From an uncultured Clostridium sp. (GTDB lineage Bacteria; Bacillota; Clostridia; Clostridiales; Clostridiaceae), in the NCBI GenBank assembly GCA_902785295.1, contig CACZYK010000054.1, positions 1-51,019 of the forward strand: a stretch of 51,019 nucleotides of DNA, in the 5' to 3' direction. The translations under genes and the position numbers were made by a program. The notes beneath the pieces are model-generated. The model ran no database searches. It saw only the letters and a list, made by a program, of their open reading frames with translations, and was not told the DNA's origin. Positions 26,076 to 35,112 of this stretch are shown piece by piece. Every line of letters starts with the position of its first letter. Within the stretch, counting starts at the first letter, position 1.

Positions 26076-27173
26076 GTGAAAATTTCTAAAAACTCTTTTT
26101 TTATTTTTTTATGTAATTTTATAATTTTGATTTTTTTATTAGTATTACTTATAAGTATAAAGCAATTGGAAGAAAGCTATATTGAATTAAATAATCAAAA
26201 TACAAGAAATGTAGTGTATATAACTCATGATGAAAATATAACTTGTGAAGAATATAGAAATGAATTGTATAGCTTTTTTGAAAAAGTTAAAGAAAAGGAA
26301 AATATAATATTGAAAGTTGAAGGTTTAGATATAGGTTTTGAAAATTCAGGTAGCAGTATTGGGATATATTTTAGTAATGAAATAAATAATTTTTACAACA
26401 TATTAGAAGGTAGAGGATTTAGCCTTGATGATATAAAAAACAAAAGAAAAGTAGTTTTAATTGGCAAATCTTTATTACCTAAGTGTTTAGAGAAAAATGG
26501 CAAAAAATATTTAATTAGAGGAAAAGATGAATTTGAGGTTATAGGAATTGTAGGAAAGGATGGCATAACTACCCAATATGATGAGTATGTTATATATAAT
26601 TTAACTTCTTTAATTTATGACATAAGACAAGTAGAACTTGGAGCCTGGAGTTTAGATAGTTTAAAATATAGTGGAGATGAACTGAATAAGATTATACAAG
26701 ATTCTGATTTGAGTGGACATTTACAAGGGAAAAAAGCATCTGAATTTGCACCTTCATTTAATCCACTAAAAGAGACTTTAAATAGTAATAAAAATATATT
26801 AATTACATTTGGATTAATAATAATAACTATAATTTTAGCATTAATTCAGGCAATATTTTATTGGATAAAAAGAAGTAAATTAGAAATGGGGATAAGGAGA
26901 ACTTATGGAGCTACAAATTTCAATATAGTATTAGGAATGTTAAAAAATTATTATATTGTTACATTCTCAGCTATGATTTTAGCTTTAATTTTCATATATG
27001 CTTTTTCAACTATATTTAATATGGGATTATCAATAACAGATAAAGATTTTATTAAAGTAACTGAATTAATTTTTATAGCAAATTTTATATTAGGAATTTT
27101 CCCATTTATATCTACTGTTTATGTTTTAAAACATGACACTATAGTAAATATGCTTAAGGAGGGAACAAGTTAA
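26076..27173 (+). CDS. ABC transporter permease, FtsX/MacB-like (subunit 1)
   Basis: 365 residues from GTG 26076, with AGGAGGG at 26063-26069. N-terminal helix about residues 7-28 (FFIFLCNFIILIFLLVLLIS), a long extracytoplasmic domain to about residue 240, then three helices (FGLIIITIILALIQAIFYWI and two more), the FtsX plan. GIRRTYGATNFNIV is the coupling segment seen in MacB-type permeases. Likely partner of the next two genes in moving or sensing a peptide. TTG/GTG start and 27175 ATG spacing of one base show tight coupling. Confidence 0.82.
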   Translation: MKISKNSFFIFLCNFIILIFLLVLLISIKQLEESYIELNNQNTRNVVYITHDENITCEEYRNELYSFFEKVKEKENIILKVEGLDIGFENSGSSIGIYFSNEINNFYNILEGRGFSLDDIKNKRKVVLIGKSLLPKCLEKNGKKYLIRGKDEFEVIGIVGKDGITTQYDEYVIYNLTSLIYDIRQVELGAWSLDSLKYSGDELNKIIQDSDLSGHLQGKKASEFAPSFNPLKETLNSNKNILITFGLIIITIILALIQAIFYWIKRSKLEMGIRRTYGATNFNIVLGMLKNYYIVTFSAMILALIFIYAFSTIFNMGLSITDKDFIKVTELIFIANFILGIFPFISTVYVLKHDTIVNMLKEGTS

Positions 27174-27174
27174 T

Positions 27175-28485
27175 ATGATAAAGTATGTATTAAAATCTAT
27201 AAAAAATTCAAAGATAATAAGCATAATGATAGTAATGCAGTTTATATGTCTGTTCATAGCATTATACAATATCTTTTATTATAGTAATACTGTTAATAAT
27301 TTATCTGAAAAAGTAGAGAAAGTGTACTCCAATAGAAGTATATATAGACTAGTTAGTGATGAGGAAGCTCCTAAAGAAATAGATACAGCCAAGGTTATTG
27401 AAGGTATAAATATACTATCTGAAAATAAAGATTATAAATTTGTATTAAGTGCTCCAGAAGAATTTAGAGTAAAGATATTTAATGGATATGAAAAGTTTAT
27501 GTATGAGGGATGCACAGAGATTTTTAAAGCTAAAAATGGAGAAGAGTTTACTATGTTAAATGCTTTTCTTGTAAATAAAAATGCTTTAGAGACATTTAAT
27601 GTAGAATTAGATGAAGGAAGATATTTTAAACCAGAAGAATTTTATCAGAAAGAAGGAATTTTGCCTTTAATATTGGGAAGTGGCTATAAAGGTATATTTA
27701 ACATAGGAGATAAAATAGAATTTTGTTCTCAAGATAATTCATTTAAAGAAGCACAAGTTATTGGAATATTAAAAGAAGGAGAAAGTATGCCAACCAAATT
27801 TGATACTTTTAATGTTAAATTTAATGCTAATGTTAGTCCTAATAATTATATATTAGATAATTCAATTGTTGTACCACTAAATTTTAATTCAGCAGATGGT
27901 TTTTTTATGGTATCATACAGTTTTTTCTATAATTTTATTGTTATGGATAAAGATTTAGATATAAATAAAAAGTATTCTTTGTTGAATGAAATAGAGGAAT
28001 ATGCTGAAAAAAATTTTGAAATTAAGTATGTGAGAAAAAGTTATGATAATGAGATAACAGCTGAGCTTAATAGTAACAAAAGATTTAAAGATAGGGCTAT
28101 TAAAACAACAATAATAGTAGTATTTTTTTCAACCATAACAATGATAGTATCAATATTAAATTTTATAAATGACAGAAAAAGAGAATTTGGAGTTCATATG
28201 CTAAGTGGAGCAAGTATCAAAAATATCGCATATATGATATTCTTACAGATACTATTATTAACTTTAATTGGATTTATATTATCTATGATAGTTTTAAAAA
28301 TATATTTTAGATACTTTGAAATAGATAAAATGCTTATTGCTGATATAGGAACAAGAAAGTTAGAAATAGATATTATGTGTAAGCTTATAATTTGGGGAAT
28401 AGCTTATTCATCAGTAATTTCTATATTACCATTAAAAAAACTTCTTAGTTTAGGAATAAAAGATTTATTAAGGAGGGATGATTAA
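27175..28485 (+). CDS. ABC transporter permease, FtsX/MacB-like (subunit 2)
   Basis: 436 residues. N-terminal helix about residues 14-35, extracytoplasmic domain to about residue 300, then three C-terminal helices (TTIIVVFFSTITMIVSIL, FLQILLLTLIGFILSMIV, and a last one near residue 405). The segment KREFGVHMLSGASIKNIAYM is the FtsX coupling region. Paired non-identical FtsX permeases with one ATPase are common in peptide export, self-protection and antimicrobial-peptide detox systems. The Shine-Dalgarno is AAGGAGGGA inside the previous gene. Confidence 0.8.
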   Translation: MIKYVLKSIKNSKIISIMIVMQFICLFIALYNIFYYSNTVNNLSEKVEKVYSNRSIYRLVSDEEAPKEIDTAKVIEGINILSENKDYKFVLSAPEEFRVKIFNGYEKFMYEGCTEIFKAKNGEEFTMLNAFLVNKNALETFNVELDEGRYFKPEEFYQKEGILPLILGSGYKGIFNIGDKIEFCSQDNSFKEAQVIGILKEGESMPTKFDTFNVKFNANVSPNNYILDNSIVVPLNFNSADGFFMVSYSFFYNFIVMDKDLDINKKYSLLNEIEEYAEKNFEIKYVRKSYDNEITAELNSNKRFKDRAIKTTIIVVFFSTITMIVSILNFINDRKREFGVHMLSGASIKNIAYMIFLQILLLTLIGFILSMIVLKIYFRYFEIDKMLIADIGTRKLEIDIMCKLIIWGIAYSSVISILPLKKLLSLGIKDLLRRDD

Positions 28486-29162
28486 TGTTAGAATTGAAGA
28501 ATATATGTAAAACGTTTGGAAAGGATAATTCAAAAGTAGAGGCCTTAAAAGATATAAGCTTATGTATAAAAGCTGGAGAAATGGTTGCTATTATGGGAAG
28601 TTCAGGTTCAGGAAAATCAACACTTCTAAATATAATAGGAACTTTAGAAAATTATACAAAAGGAACATATATTATAGATGGAAAAGATGTATCAAAATTA
28701 AAGACAAAGCAATTAGCAAGACTTAGAAATAAAAAATTTGGTTTTATAGTTCAAAACTTTGCATTAGTAAAAGACTTTACAGTTTATGAGAATGTAGAAA
28801 TTCCATTAGTTTATGGTAAGAAAAAACAAAGAAAAGAGAAAATTATTAATATATTAAAGAGTTTAGGAATTGATGACAAAGAAAAATTTAAACCCAAACA
28901 ACTTTCAGGTGGACAATGCCAAAGAGTTGCCATAGCTAGAGCATTAGTAAATGATGCAGATATAATATTAGCAGATGAACCAACAGGAGCTCTTGATAAA
29001 AATAATGGAAAAGAAGTAATGGAAATATTAAAAAAGCTTAATAAAAAAGGAAAAACAATAATAATAGTTACTCATGATATAGATATTGCAAATGAGTGTG
29101 AAAGAATAATTAAAATTGAAGATGGAAAATTAGAAGACTCTAAAATTATAAAAACTTTATAA
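28485..29162 (+). CDS. ABC transporter ATP-binding protein (LolD/MacB type)
   Basis: 225 residues. Walker A MGSSGSGKSTLLNIIG (about residue 36), Q-loop VQNFALVKDFTVYENVEIP, signature LSGGQCQRVAIARALV, Walker B ILADEPTGALD, and the switch His in VTHD. It drives the two adjacent FtsX-type permeases. Its ATG shares one base with the preceding stop (TAATG). A perfect terminator follows. Confidence 0.93.
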   Translation: MLELKNICKTFGKDNSKVEALKDISLCIKAGEMVAIMGSSGSGKSTLLNIIGTLENYTKGTYIIDGKDVSKLKTKQLARLRNKKFGFIVQNFALVKDFTVYENVEIPLVYGKKKQRKEKIINILKSLGIDDKEKFKPKQLSGGQCQRVAIARALVNDADIILADEPTGALDKNNGKEVMEILKKLNKKGKTIIIVTHDIDIANECERIIKIEDGKLEDSKIIKTL

Positions 29163-29180
29163 AATAAATATATTACTTTG

Positions 29181-29218
29181 GAAGGATTGTTTTTAAAAGT
29201 GCAATCCTTCTTTTTTTA
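29181..29218 (+). terminator. Rho-independent terminator
   Basis: GAAGGATTG (29181-29189) pairs with CAATCCTTC (29202-29210), followed by T7. It ends the three-gene ABC operon. Confidence 0.9.
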
Positions 29219-29328
29219 TAGGATTTTACAGTATTCTTAATTACTAGACAATAAAAAAATAATAAATTATAATAAAAATATGTATTTTTTACAAATTATT
29301 ATACAGTAAAAGTTTAGGTGAAAAGTTA

Positions 29329-30063
29329 ATGAACTTAATAATATGCGAAGATGATAGGAGATTTAGAGAGAATATTAACAAAGTTGTTAATAGAGAAATA
29401 ATAATAAATGATTATAATGTAAAGATTTCTTTAGTTACAGACAAAGAAGAAGAGATTTTAAATTATGTAAAAAATCATTTATATGATGAAAATATATATT
29501 TTTTAGACATAGAACTTAATACAAAAAATGAAGGAATAGATTTGGCAAAAAAAATAAGAGAGTATGATAAAAGGGGATACATAGTATTTATAACTTCTCA
29601 TGAGGAACTTGCTATTTTAACATATAAATACAAATTAGCTGCATTTGATTATATAGTTAAAAGTACTTTTGAAAATTTAAAAAAAGATATAGGACAAGTT
29701 TTAAAAAACATATTATCTGAAGAAAATGAAGTTAATGAAGAAAAATATTTAAGAATAGATAATGGAAGTAATTTTATTAAAATTAAGTATGAGGAAATTT
29801 TATTTATAGAAACAATAGGAAATCATAGAATAAGAATAAATGGATTAAATGATATTTTTGAATTTTATGGTTCATTAAAGGATTTAGAAGAAAAGTTACC
29901 AAGTTATTATATAAGAATACACAAGTCCTATATTGTAAATCAAAATAATATAAAAAGAATAAATAAGAGGCTTCATGAGATTGAAATGATAAATGGAAGT
30001 GTGTGTTATTATTCTAGAAGCTATTATGGAGAGCTTAGAAAATATGTGGGAAATATTATATAA
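29329..30063 (+). CDS. LytTR-family response regulator (AgrA-like)
   Basis: 244 residues. Receiver domain with acidic pocket ICEDD, phospho-acceptor Asp in FLDIEL (about residue 63) and conserved Lys in VKST. The C-terminal LytTR DNA-binding domain begins LRIDNGSNFIKIKYEEILFIE and has YYIRIHKSYIVN. Such regulators bind direct repeats upstream of peptide-related genes. The kinase gene overlaps its end by 20 bases. It probably controls the adjacent ABC/peptide locus; that link is inferred from position. Confidence 0.9.
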   Translation: MNLIICEDDRRFRENINKVVNREIIINDYNVKISLVTDKEEEILNYVKNHLYDENIYFLDIELNTKNEGIDLAKKIREYDKRGYIVFITSHEELAILTYKYKLAAFDYIVKSTFENLKKDIGQVLKNILSEENEVNEEKYLRIDNGSNFIKIKYEEILFIETIGNHRIRINGLNDIFEFYGSLKDLEEKLPSYYIRIHKSYIVNQNNIKRINKRLHEIEMINGSVCYYSRSYYGELRKYVGNII

Positions 30064-31399
30064 AGTAATATATGCAATTATAGACACTATTGGCATTAAT
30101 TTAACTTTTTTTAATATAGAAAATTTATATGTAAGTAAAAAAAGTTGTAATAAAAGATATGTTATTAGTTTTTTACTATTTTTTTTGGTTATATACATTT
30201 TTTCATTTTCAAAATTTGAATATATGATTACCCCTTTACAATTAATAATAGGATTTATTATAGTTTATAGTAAATTAAAAAGTCTAATACAAGCATTAAT
30301 AATTAATTCTCTATTCTTAATAGTATTTATGCTAAGTGATGGAATAGCAGGTTTTATAATAGTGGTGTTATTAAAAAAAGAATTTGTAGCTGGTATGAAT
30401 AGTTTATATATGAGTACTATTTGTTTAATAAGTTTTTTGTCAATTTTAATTAGTTATTTGTTGGCTAAAATTTATAAAAAGTATTCCTATAAAAAAATAA
30501 GCTTTAGAGAGTTTATAAAAAATAGGATAGTAATAGTTTTATTTTTAGTAATTAGTCTTTTAGTTGGATATGTTAATGTAATATTTTTAAAGTATATTGT
30601 AAAAGAATTAAGCTTGGCAGTAGTAAGTATAAATATTTTATTTTTAGCTTTAAATTTTATTATAACAATAATAATTTTTTATATTAATAATAAAAGCATA
30701 GAAGTTAAATTAAATAATTATTATAAAGAGCAAGAATATGAGAAATTAAAAGAATATACAAATACAATAGAACAATTAGTAGAAGAAATAAGAAATTTCA
30801 AACATGATTATAGGAATATATTATATTCCTTAGAAGATTATATAGAAGATGGGAATATGGCAGAATTAAAAAAGTATTATGAAGAGGAAATACTTTTAGA
30901 GAGCAAAAAAATATTAGGTAATGATAAAAATTTATATTTATTAAAAAACATAAAAATTACTCCATTAAAATCATTATTATCTTGTAAATTAATTAATGCT
31001 AAATATAATGGAATAAAAGTAGATATAGAAGTGTTAGATGAAATTAATGCTATTAACATTAGCAATATAGATATATGTAGGATTATGGGAATATTATTAG
31101 ATAATGCAATTGAGGCAAGTGTTGAATGTGAAGATAAACATATGAGTTTTATAGCTATTAAAGATGAAGATAAGGTTATTTTTATAATAAAAAATACATT
31201 TAAGAAACAAAAAAATACAATTCCTATAAATGATATTTATAAAAAAGGAATCTCTTCAAAGGGAGAAAATAGGGGATTGGGTTTAAGTAATTTAATGGAT
31301 ATCATAAATGAAAAATATTCTAAAAATATAAGCATATATACAAATGTAAAAGAAAATATATTTATTCAAAAATTAGAAATAAAAATAGTTAAAAAGTGA
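30044..31399 (+). CDS. AgrC-like sensor histidine kinase (GHKL)
   Basis: 451 residues from ATG 30044, chosen because GGAGAG lies 10 bases upstream; the ORF opens further upstream inside the regulator gene. About six transmembrane helices fill residues 1-215, then a coiled-coil dimerisation helix with the phospho-acceptor His in NFKHDYRNIL, N-box LLDNAIEAS and G-box RGLGLSNL. This is the peptide-sensing AgrC/ComD architecture paired with LytTR regulators. No pheromone precursor is seen nearby other than the broken secreted peptide at 25355. Confidence 0.88.
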   Translation: MWEILYKVIYAIIDTIGINLTFFNIENLYVSKKSCNKRYVISFLLFFLVIYIFSFSKFEYMITPLQLIIGFIIVYSKLKSLIQALIINSLFLIVFMLSDGIAGFIIVVLLKKEFVAGMNSLYMSTICLISFLSILISYLLAKIYKKYSYKKISFREFIKNRIVIVLFLVISLLVGYVNVIFLKYIVKELSLAVVSINILFLALNFIITIIIFYINNKSIEVKLNNYYKEQEYEKLKEYTNTIEQLVEEIRNFKHDYRNILYSLEDYIEDGNMAELKKYYEEEILLESKKILGNDKNLYLLKNIKITPLKSLLSCKLINAKYNGIKVDIEVLDEINAINISNIDICRIMGILLDNAIEASVECEDKHMSFIAIKDEDKVIFIIKNTFKKQKNTIPINDIYKKGISSKGENRGLGLSNLMDIINEKYSKNISIYTNVKENIFIQKLEIKIVKK

Positions 31400-31425
31400 C
31401 ATATTTCAATATGCCACTTTTTAAC
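31388..31425 (+). terminator. terminator overlapping the kinase stop codon
   Basis: GTTAAAAAGTG..CATAT pairs with ATATG.CACTTTTTAAC around TTCA, followed by TACTTTTTT. The stop TGA (31397-31399) lies in the left arm. Confidence 0.8.
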
Positions 31426-31560
31426 TACTTTTTTATCCTAAAAAACATAAAAATATACCTAAGATGACAAATGAATTAATTTTCATTAAATACTATTTCA
31501 TATCATTCTTGACCATGTGCTTTTTTATAGTCTTTTTATAAAGCTAATAAAAGAAACAAG

Positions 31561-31610
31561 TTAAGAAATTTTTAAGAACTATATAGCTTTTATATTAAGA
31601 AATGTATAAT
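31561..31610 (+). promoter_or_regulatory. TTAAGAA direct repeats and -10 box before the OmpR-type regulator
   Basis: TTAAGAA occurs at 31561-31567, 31572-31578 (11-base period) and 31595-31601, ending just before TATAAT at 31605-31610. Tandem half-sites one helical turn apart beside a poor -35 are what an OmpR/PhoB-family regulator binds, so autoregulation by the adjacent gene product is plausible. Confidence 0.45.
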
Positions 31611-31653
31611 AAAATAAAAAACATATAAATATGAAAATATTTTGGAGGATAAA

Positions 31654-32352
31654 ATGCAAAAAATTTTAATTGTTGATGATGAAAAAGAAATAAGAGATTT
31701 AATAGAGATATATTTAAAAAGTGAAGGATATGAAACTTTAAAAGCAGCAGATGGAGAAGAAGCTTTAAAGATTTTAAGTATGGAAGAGCCAGATTTAATA
31801 ATACTTGATGTAATGATGCCTAAAATGAACGGTATAGATGCATGTTTAAAAATTCGTGAGGAAAGACAAATGCCAATAATAATGCTTTCTGCAAAATCAG
31901 AAGATGTAGATAAAATATTAGGATTAAATATGGGTGCAGATGATTATTTAACAAAACCATTTAATCCATTAGAGCTTATTGCAAGAGTTAAATCTCAATT
32001 AAGAAGGTTTTATAAATTAAATCCTAAGGTAAAAGAAAAGGAAGAAGAAGGAAATATTATAAACATAGATGATATGAAAATAAATTTAGATACTCATGAA
32101 ATATTTATTGGAGATAATGAAGTTAAACTTACACCTACAGAATTTGATATTTTAGTGCTTTTAGCAAAAAATAAGGGAAAGGTATTTTCAATAGCTAATA
32201 TTTATGAAAGTGTGTGGAATCAGGAGTTTTTGGAATCAGATAATACAGTAATGGTCCATATTAGAAAGATAAGAGAAAAAACAGAAGAAAATCCAAGAAA
32301 GCCTAAATTTATAAAAACAGTGTGGGGAGTTGGATATAAGATTGAAAAATAA
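31654..32352 (+). CDS. OmpR/VanR-family response regulator
   Basis: 232 residues from ATG 31654; GGAGG at 31644-31648 is its ribosome site, so the in-frame TTG at 31642 is not used. Receiver domain: VDDEKE, phospho-Asp in LIILDVMMPKMNG, Lys in DYLTKPFNP. The C-terminal winged helix has LTPTEFDILVLLAKNKGKVF and VMVHIRKIREK...VWGVGYKIEK. It pairs with the kinase downstream and lies next to GH25 and VanW genes, suggesting an envelope-stress role. Confidence 0.92.
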   Translation: MQKILIVDDEKEIRDLIEIYLKSEGYETLKAADGEEALKILSMEEPDLIILDVMMPKMNGIDACLKIREERQMPIIMLSAKSEDVDKILGLNMGADDYLTKPFNPLELIARVKSQLRRFYKLNPKVKEKEEEGNIINIDDMKINLDTHEIFIGDNEVKLTPTEFDILVLLAKNKGKVFSIANIYESVWNQEFLESDNTVMVHIRKIREKTEENPRKPKFIKTVWGVGYKIEK

Positions 32353-32426
32353 AGGCTTTATAAGAAAATTAATTTTAAAAATATATAACATGAAAATTTT
32401 TAATCCCATAAGAAAAATTTGAAGCA

Positions 32427-33845
32427 ATGGCAGGAGTAGCTATATGCTTTGTTATATCATTTATATTTTATGCCTTTGCAAGTGATTTTTTTACAAGAGA
32501 AGAGAAGTATGGAAATATTAAATATGATTATGAATCAATAGAAAATAGTGCAAAAAATTATTTTAAACAACTTAGTAATAGTGATGAAGAATTTGTATAT
32601 GAAGAAGATACACCAGAAAGTAGTACTGAAAATAATTCTACAAAATATAATGAAAAATACTTTGAAGACTTTTTTAAATACTTTAGTGGAAGTCAAATAG
32701 GATATATTACTGACTTAGATGGAAAGGTACTATATAGGTCTGAAAATGCAGTCGAAGATAAAGTTGATATATTTCAAATATTATCAAAAACTATGAGCAT
32801 TAATAATTCATGGGAAGAGGGACAAGCAAAAAGTTTTATATATCCATTAACTTTACAAAATCAAAAATACTATTTTATTTATTCTGATGTTCCAAAAGCA
32901 GAAATTTCTTATGAGGTAATTGTGAAAAATAATAATTTTTTAGTGTTAATTCTTTCATGCATCATATTTATAGTAAGCTTTTTAATAATAACTAATAATA
33001 AAATGAAATATTTAGATGAAATAGCTCAAGGGCTAAAAAGAATAGCTAATGGAGAACTAGACTATAGAATAGAAGAAAAAGGAAAAGATGAATTTAAAAA
33101 TCTTGCAGTTAATATAAATTATATGTCAGAAGAAATTAAGAAAAAAATTGAAGCTGAAAGAAATGCAGAAAAAACAAAAGCAGACCTTATAACTAATGTT
33201 TCTCATGACCTTAGAACTCCTTTAACTTCAATAATGGGTTATATAGGATTAATAAAAAATAAGAAATATGATAATGAAGAAACAATGATGGAATATCTTA
33301 ATATTGCATTTAAAAAGTCAGAAAAATTAAAATGTCTTATTGAGGATTTATTTGAATATACTAAATTAAATAATGATGGAATAAAGCTAAAACTTAGTGA
33401 AGTAAACTTAAATGAATTTATTTTACAGCTTACAGATGAACTTGCACCTATATTTGATGAAAATGGAATAACCATTATAAATAAATATTCAGAAGAAGGT
33501 ATCATGGTTAATGTAGATACAGATAAGATGTTAAGAGTATTTGAAAATTTATTAACTAATGCAATAAAATATTCCTATAAACCAGGAAAAGTAATAATAG
33601 GAGTATATAAATCAGAAAAAAGTGCAATAGTTGCAATAAAAAATAAAGGACAAAATATTCCTAAAGAAAAGTTAGATAGATTATTTGATAGATTTTACAG
33701 AGTTGATGAATCAAGAAATGCAGAAATGGGAGGTTCAGGCTTAGGTCTTGCTATATCTAAAAATATAATAGAACTTCATGGAGGTAAAATATGGGCAGAA
33801 TGTGAAGGGGAAGACATAAGCTTCTATGTTAAATTAAATATTTAA
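32427..33845 (+). CDS. sensor histidine kinase (VanS-like), N-terminus apparently frameshifted
   Basis: 472 residues from ATG 32427. TM1 is right at the start (AGVAICFVISFIFYAFA), extracellular part to about residue 165, TM2, HAMP (GLKRIANGELDYRIEE), phospho-acceptor NVSHDLRTPLTSIMGY, then N, G1 and G2 boxes (NLLTNAIKYS, GSGLGLAISKNI). No ribosome site precedes 32427. A cytoplasmic N-terminus reads in another frame from TTG 32342 (KNKGFIRKLILKIYN...PIRK) and ends at TGA 32420. Removing one A from the A5 run at 32413-32417 would fuse them. Either a frameshift, a sequence error, or coupled reinitiation five bases after the TGA. Confidence 0.82.
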   Translation: MAGVAICFVISFIFYAFASDFFTREEKYGNIKYDYESIENSAKNYFKQLSNSDEEFVYEEDTPESSTENNSTKYNEKYFEDFFKYFSGSQIGYITDLDGKVLYRSENAVEDKVDIFQILSKTMSINNSWEEGQAKSFIYPLTLQNQKYYFIYSDVPKAEISYEVIVKNNNFLVLILSCIIFIVSFLIITNNKMKYLDEIAQGLKRIANGELDYRIEEKGKDEFKNLAVNINYMSEEIKKKIEAERNAEKTKADLITNVSHDLRTPLTSIMGYIGLIKNKKYDNEETMMEYLNIAFKKSEKLKCLIEDLFEYTKLNNDGIKLKLSEVNLNEFILQLTDELAPIFDENGITIINKYSEEGIMVNVDTDKMLRVFENLLTNAIKYSYKPGKVIIGVYKSEKSAIVAIKNKGQNIPKEKLDRLFDRFYRVDESRNAEMGGSGLGLAISKNIIELHGGKIWAECEGEDISFYVKLNI

Positions 33846-33853
33846 CTACTTTT

Positions 33854-33930
33854 ATTCTATAGGAAATTATATATTTTGAAAACTGCTGATAACTTGCTAA
33901 GTTAATAATATATTCACTATGCTTTTTTTT
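33854..33930 (+). repeat. dispersed intergenic repeat, short copy (copy 2)
   Basis: This begins TTCTATAGGAAATTATATAT, includes TTTTGAAAACTGCTGATAAC and TTGCTAAGTTAATAAT, then jumps straight to ATATTCACTATGCTTTTTTT. Compared with copies 1 and 3 it lacks the AAAGCTTAATAAAAGAAA module. It lies 8 bases after the kinase stop codon. Confidence 0.7.
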
Positions 33931-33998
33931 AATAGTAACGTTTTAAATAAACATAAAATATTCTATATAGGAGAGTTATTTTTTATTGGAGGAATTTA

Positions 33999-34946
33999 AT
34001 GCAAAATAAAAATCCTAATAGTTTATTTGGAATAGATATTAATGAATACACACAAGGAGTTAATTTTAATATACTTGCAAGAAAAATTGATTTTTTATAT
34101 ATAAGGTCATCTGGTTCTGGAAGTGGAAGATTTAGAGTAGATAGAAAATTTTTAGAATACTCACAAACATCAAGAAATTATGGAATTCCAGTAGGAGCAT
34201 ATCATTACGCATTACCTTCATGGGATTTAAATACAGCAGATGAACAATGTGATGACTTTCTAAAAATATTACAAGAAGGATTTGGAAATAAAGATTATGG
34301 AGATTTATTTCCTGCATTAGATGTAGAAGCTCCTGTGGAAAAAACATTAACTACTGAAGCTTTAATTAATTGGATAGATAGCTTTAGAAAAAGATTTGAG
34401 AGAAAAAGTAGAAGAAGATTAATGCTTTATACAGGTTCTTTTTTTATAGACTTATATAATAATTTTTATATTCCAGGACGAGGATATCCTTTAAAGAGCA
34501 TGCCTCTTTGGATTGCTATGTATACAAAATATCCAGGAAATCCTCGATATCCAAATAATCAGGCAGGATGGACCAGATGGAGAATATGGCAGTTTAGTGA
34601 AGATTTAAGAGTTGAGGGGGTAGGAAATCCAGTAGATGCTAACTGGGGACCTAATAATATAGATTTATTAACACAGCCTGATGTAGTAAGAGGATTTAGA
34701 GTTAGAGTTGAAGGAAATAAAATAATTCTTAATTGGGACAGAAATAAAGACATAGATTTATTAGGATATAATATTTTTGCAAATAATTATTGGATTGGAA
34801 CAGTAGATGAAAATGATACAGAATTTGTATTCAATAAAGATATATTAAATGTTCCAGAAAATTCAATAGTAAAGATAACAATTGAAGCCTTTGATTATGA
34901 TGGAGAAACATCAAAAGAAAGAGCAAGTGTAAATCTAAGAGTATAA
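33999..34946 (+). CDS. GH25 muramidase (lysozyme) with Fn3-like C-terminal domain, no signal peptide
   Basis: 315 residues. GH25 catalytic features: FGIDINEYTQGVNFN (first Asp), FLYIRSSGSG, PVGAYHYALPSW, FPALDVEAP (catalytic Asp/Glu), LPLW-like MPLWIAMYTKYP and WRIWQFSE. From about residue 230 (RGFRVRVEGNKIILNWDRN) there is a fibronectin-III-like domain. It hydrolyses the MurNAc-GlcNAc bond. No N-terminal signal or membrane segment is seen, so export would need lysis, a holin-like route or mother-cell release. Start is ATG 33999 behind GGAGG. Confidence 0.88.
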   Translation: MQNKNPNSLFGIDINEYTQGVNFNILARKIDFLYIRSSGSGSGRFRVDRKFLEYSQTSRNYGIPVGAYHYALPSWDLNTADEQCDDFLKILQEGFGNKDYGDLFPALDVEAPVEKTLTTEALINWIDSFRKRFERKSRRRLMLYTGSFFIDLYNNFYIPGRGYPLKSMPLWIAMYTKYPGNPRYPNNQAGWTRWRIWQFSEDLRVEGVGNPVDANWGPNNIDLLTQPDVVRGFRVRVEGNKIILNWDRNKDIDLLGYNIFANNYWIGTVDENDTEFVFNKDILNVPENSIVKITIEAFDYDGETSKERASVNLRV

Positions 34947-35112
34947 AAGAAAATAGTTTGTAAAATAATTCCTTTTAAAACTTTATATACAAATAGTATT
35001 AAAATTAAATTAAAAAAATATAAAAATTGTTAGAAAATCTTATATTTTACCCACATTTACTATATAATAAGATAATGAAATTTTGTATAGAGATTTTTGA
35101 AAGGAGAAATTC

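Noticed and set aside
29225-29328. AgrA-type ACAGT direct repeats before the LytTR regulator
   Set aside because: ACAGTA occurs at about 29228 and 29305, but the spacing (about 77 bases) does not match known LytTR sites.
26000-31399. Prophage or conjugative element around the ABC/TCS locus
   Set aside because: No integrase, capsid, relaxase or attachment repeats are visible. Only a small MITE-like palindrome supports mobility.
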